Both the position numbers and the translations under genes were made by a program. DNA of 5,604 nucleotides from Bacillota bacterium. Its GTDB lineage: Bacteria; Bacillota; Clostridia; Lachnospirales; Lachnospiraceae. Every line of letters begins with the position of its first letter. Within the stretch, counting starts at the first letter, position 1. This document shows, piece by piece, positions 4,553-5,604 of the stretch. The notes beneath the pieces were generated by a model. The model was not told the origin of the DNA, made no database searches, and worked only from the letters and a program-made list of their open reading frames with translations. The stretch is from positions 1-5,604 of the forward strand of contig JAGFXQ010000294.1 in the NCBI GenBank assembly GCA_017861355.1. Direction: 5' to 3'.

Positions 4553-5604
4553 ATGAACAATAAAACATTATATCTGGAATGTTATTCCGGTATCAGTGGT
4601 GATATGACGGTAGCAGCCCTACTTGATCTGGGCGCAGACCAGGAAGTATTAATGAAAGGCCTGCAAAGCCTCAATGTAGAAGGTTATCAGATAAAAATCG
4701 GTGAAGGCTCTGAATTCCATTCCCATGACCATACTCATAATCTTCTAGACAGTCACGCACACGAGGATTCGCATGGCCATAATGCTCATTCTCATGGTCA
4801 TTCACACGAGAACAGTCACACCATCAGCTCCGTCTCGAAGCTTTCCCGTGGGAAGGCGGTTCTAAAACTGAAAGCTCAGCCCTCAGAACATAGTCACTCC
4901 CCGATTCAATTCGGTCACCACGATCATCGTAATCTGGCGATCATTAATGATATCATAGACAACTCTTCTATTTCGGATAATGCGAAAACGATTGCGAAAC
5001 GGGTCTTTTATATCGTAGCAGTTGCGGAAGCGAAGGCTCATGGCAAATCCATTGATGAAGTACATTTTCATGAGGTTGGAGCGATCGATTCAATCGTAGA
5101 TATTGTCGCAGCGGCAATCTGTCTCGATAATCTGAAGATCAAGGATGTTGTAGTCTCCGAGATGTACGAAGGAACCGGCTTCATCAACTGCCAGCATGGA
5201 TTGCTTCCCATTCCGGTTCCGGCAGTCATTAATATCTCTTCCGAGCATCAGCTGCCCCTTCATATTACAAATGTGCAGGGTGAGCTCATTACTCCTACCG
5301 GTGCAGCCATCGTGGCAGCCATCCGGACGAAGGAGGCTTTGCCAAAGGAAATGAAAGTATTAAGAATCGGTCTTGGTGCCGGGAAACGTAATTATGCCGG
5401 TGCAAGTGGCCTGTTGAGAGCTATGCTGATTGAAGAACCCACGAAGACAGATCAATCCACCCTAGAGGATCAGGTCTGGGTATTGGAAGCAAATATCGAT
5501 GATTGTCCCGGGGAAGCACTTGCATATACCACAGAGCTTCTACTGCAAAGTGGTGCAAAAGATGCTTATTATACTCCAATCTATATGAAGAAGAACCGTC
5601 CAGC
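4553..5604 (+). CDS. larC: LarC, nickel-pincer cofactor nickel chelatase (3' end beyond window)
   Basis: This is 350 codons of an open frame that runs off the right edge. LarC (formerly DUF111) inserts nickel into pyridinium-3,5-bisthiocarboxylate mononucleotide with CTP hydrolysis, the last step in making the cofactor of lactate racemase LarA and its relatives; it is cytoplasmic. Family marks in order are LYLECYSGISGDM (6-18), a histidine-rich stretch with 18 His between 56 and 125, and HFHEVGAIDSIVDIVA (171-186). Then come GFINCQHGLLPIPVPA (209-224), ELITPTGAA (244-252), GLGAGKR (273-279), EANIDD (312-317) and YTPIYMKKNRP (340-350). The ATG at 4553 is the first possible start after an in-frame TGA at 4496; its ribosome binding site is weak (AGAAAG/GCGAG, 4536-4545). 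The frame passes unbroken from the LarC1-like to the LarC2-like part, unlike the split larC1/larC2 of Lactobacillus plantarum. It is transcribed divergently from the glycan genes; its usual partners (larB, larE, larA) are not in the window. Confidence 0.95.
   Translation, partial: MNNKTLYLECYSGISGDMTVAALLDLGADQEVLMKGLQSLNVEGYQIKIGEGSEFHSHDHTHNLLDSHAHEDSHGHNAHSHGHSHENSHTISSVSKLSRGKAVLKLKAQPSEHSHSPIQFGHHDHRNLAIINDIIDNSSISDNAKTIAKRVFYIVAVAEAKAHGKSIDEVHFHEVGAIDSIVDIVAAAICLDNLKIKDVVVSEMYEGTGFINCQHGLLPIPVPAVINISSEHQLPLHITNVQGELITPTGAAIVAAIRTKEALPKEMKVLRIGLGAGKRNYAGASGLLRAMLIEEPTKTDQSTLEDQVWVLEANIDDCPGEALAYTTELLLQSGAKDAYYTPIYMKKNRP

Noticed and set aside
4883..5071. Minus-strand open frame within larC
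   Set aside because: It is antisense to conserved LarC motifs, and no promoter or ribosome binding site supports it.

Overview
The window looks like chromosomal DNA from a low-GC, clostridia-like Firmicute. A Lachnospiraceae-type genome is my best guess from the AT-rich intergenic DNA, strong GGAGG-type ribosome binding sites, sigma-A-like promoters and gene content. This is inference; there is no rRNA or other phylogenetic marker here.

The left three quarters is a run of minus-strand genes, read from right to left. It starts with a 70-residue zinc-ribbon protein of unknown function (4150 to 3938) behind a near-consensus promoter. Then come three family-4 glycosyltransferases: a WfcD-like enzyme (3829 to 2720) and two tandem MtfB-like paralogues (2584 to 1442 and 1392 to 232). 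The last gene is the start of a DegT/DnrJ/EryC1/StrS sugar aminotransferase that runs off the left edge (182 to 1). Three mannosyl/rhamnosyl-type transferases beside an amino-sugar enzyme suggest a cell-surface or exported polysaccharide locus. The two MtfB-like genes each have a recognisable promoter of their own, so the cluster is probably a set of overlapping transcription units and not one plain operon.

The right end is divergent. After a gene-free stretch of about 400 bp, larC (4553 to beyond 5604, plus strand) begins. It encodes the nickel chelatase that completes the nickel-pincer nucleotide cofactor of LarA-type racemases. It is cut by the window edge and probably has no functional link to the glycan genes. 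The gene-free stretch holds the promoter of the zinc-ribbon gene (minus strand), an extended -10 promoter for larC (plus strand), and a 66-bp element with perfect 17-bp inverted arms in the larC leader.

I found no mobile-element genes, CRISPR array, tRNA or rRNA, and nothing that amounts to a clearly new system. The least explained items are the palindromic element before larC, the small zinc-ribbon gene at the head of the glycan cluster, and the hairpin that carries the ribosome binding site of the TTG-started glycosyltransferase.
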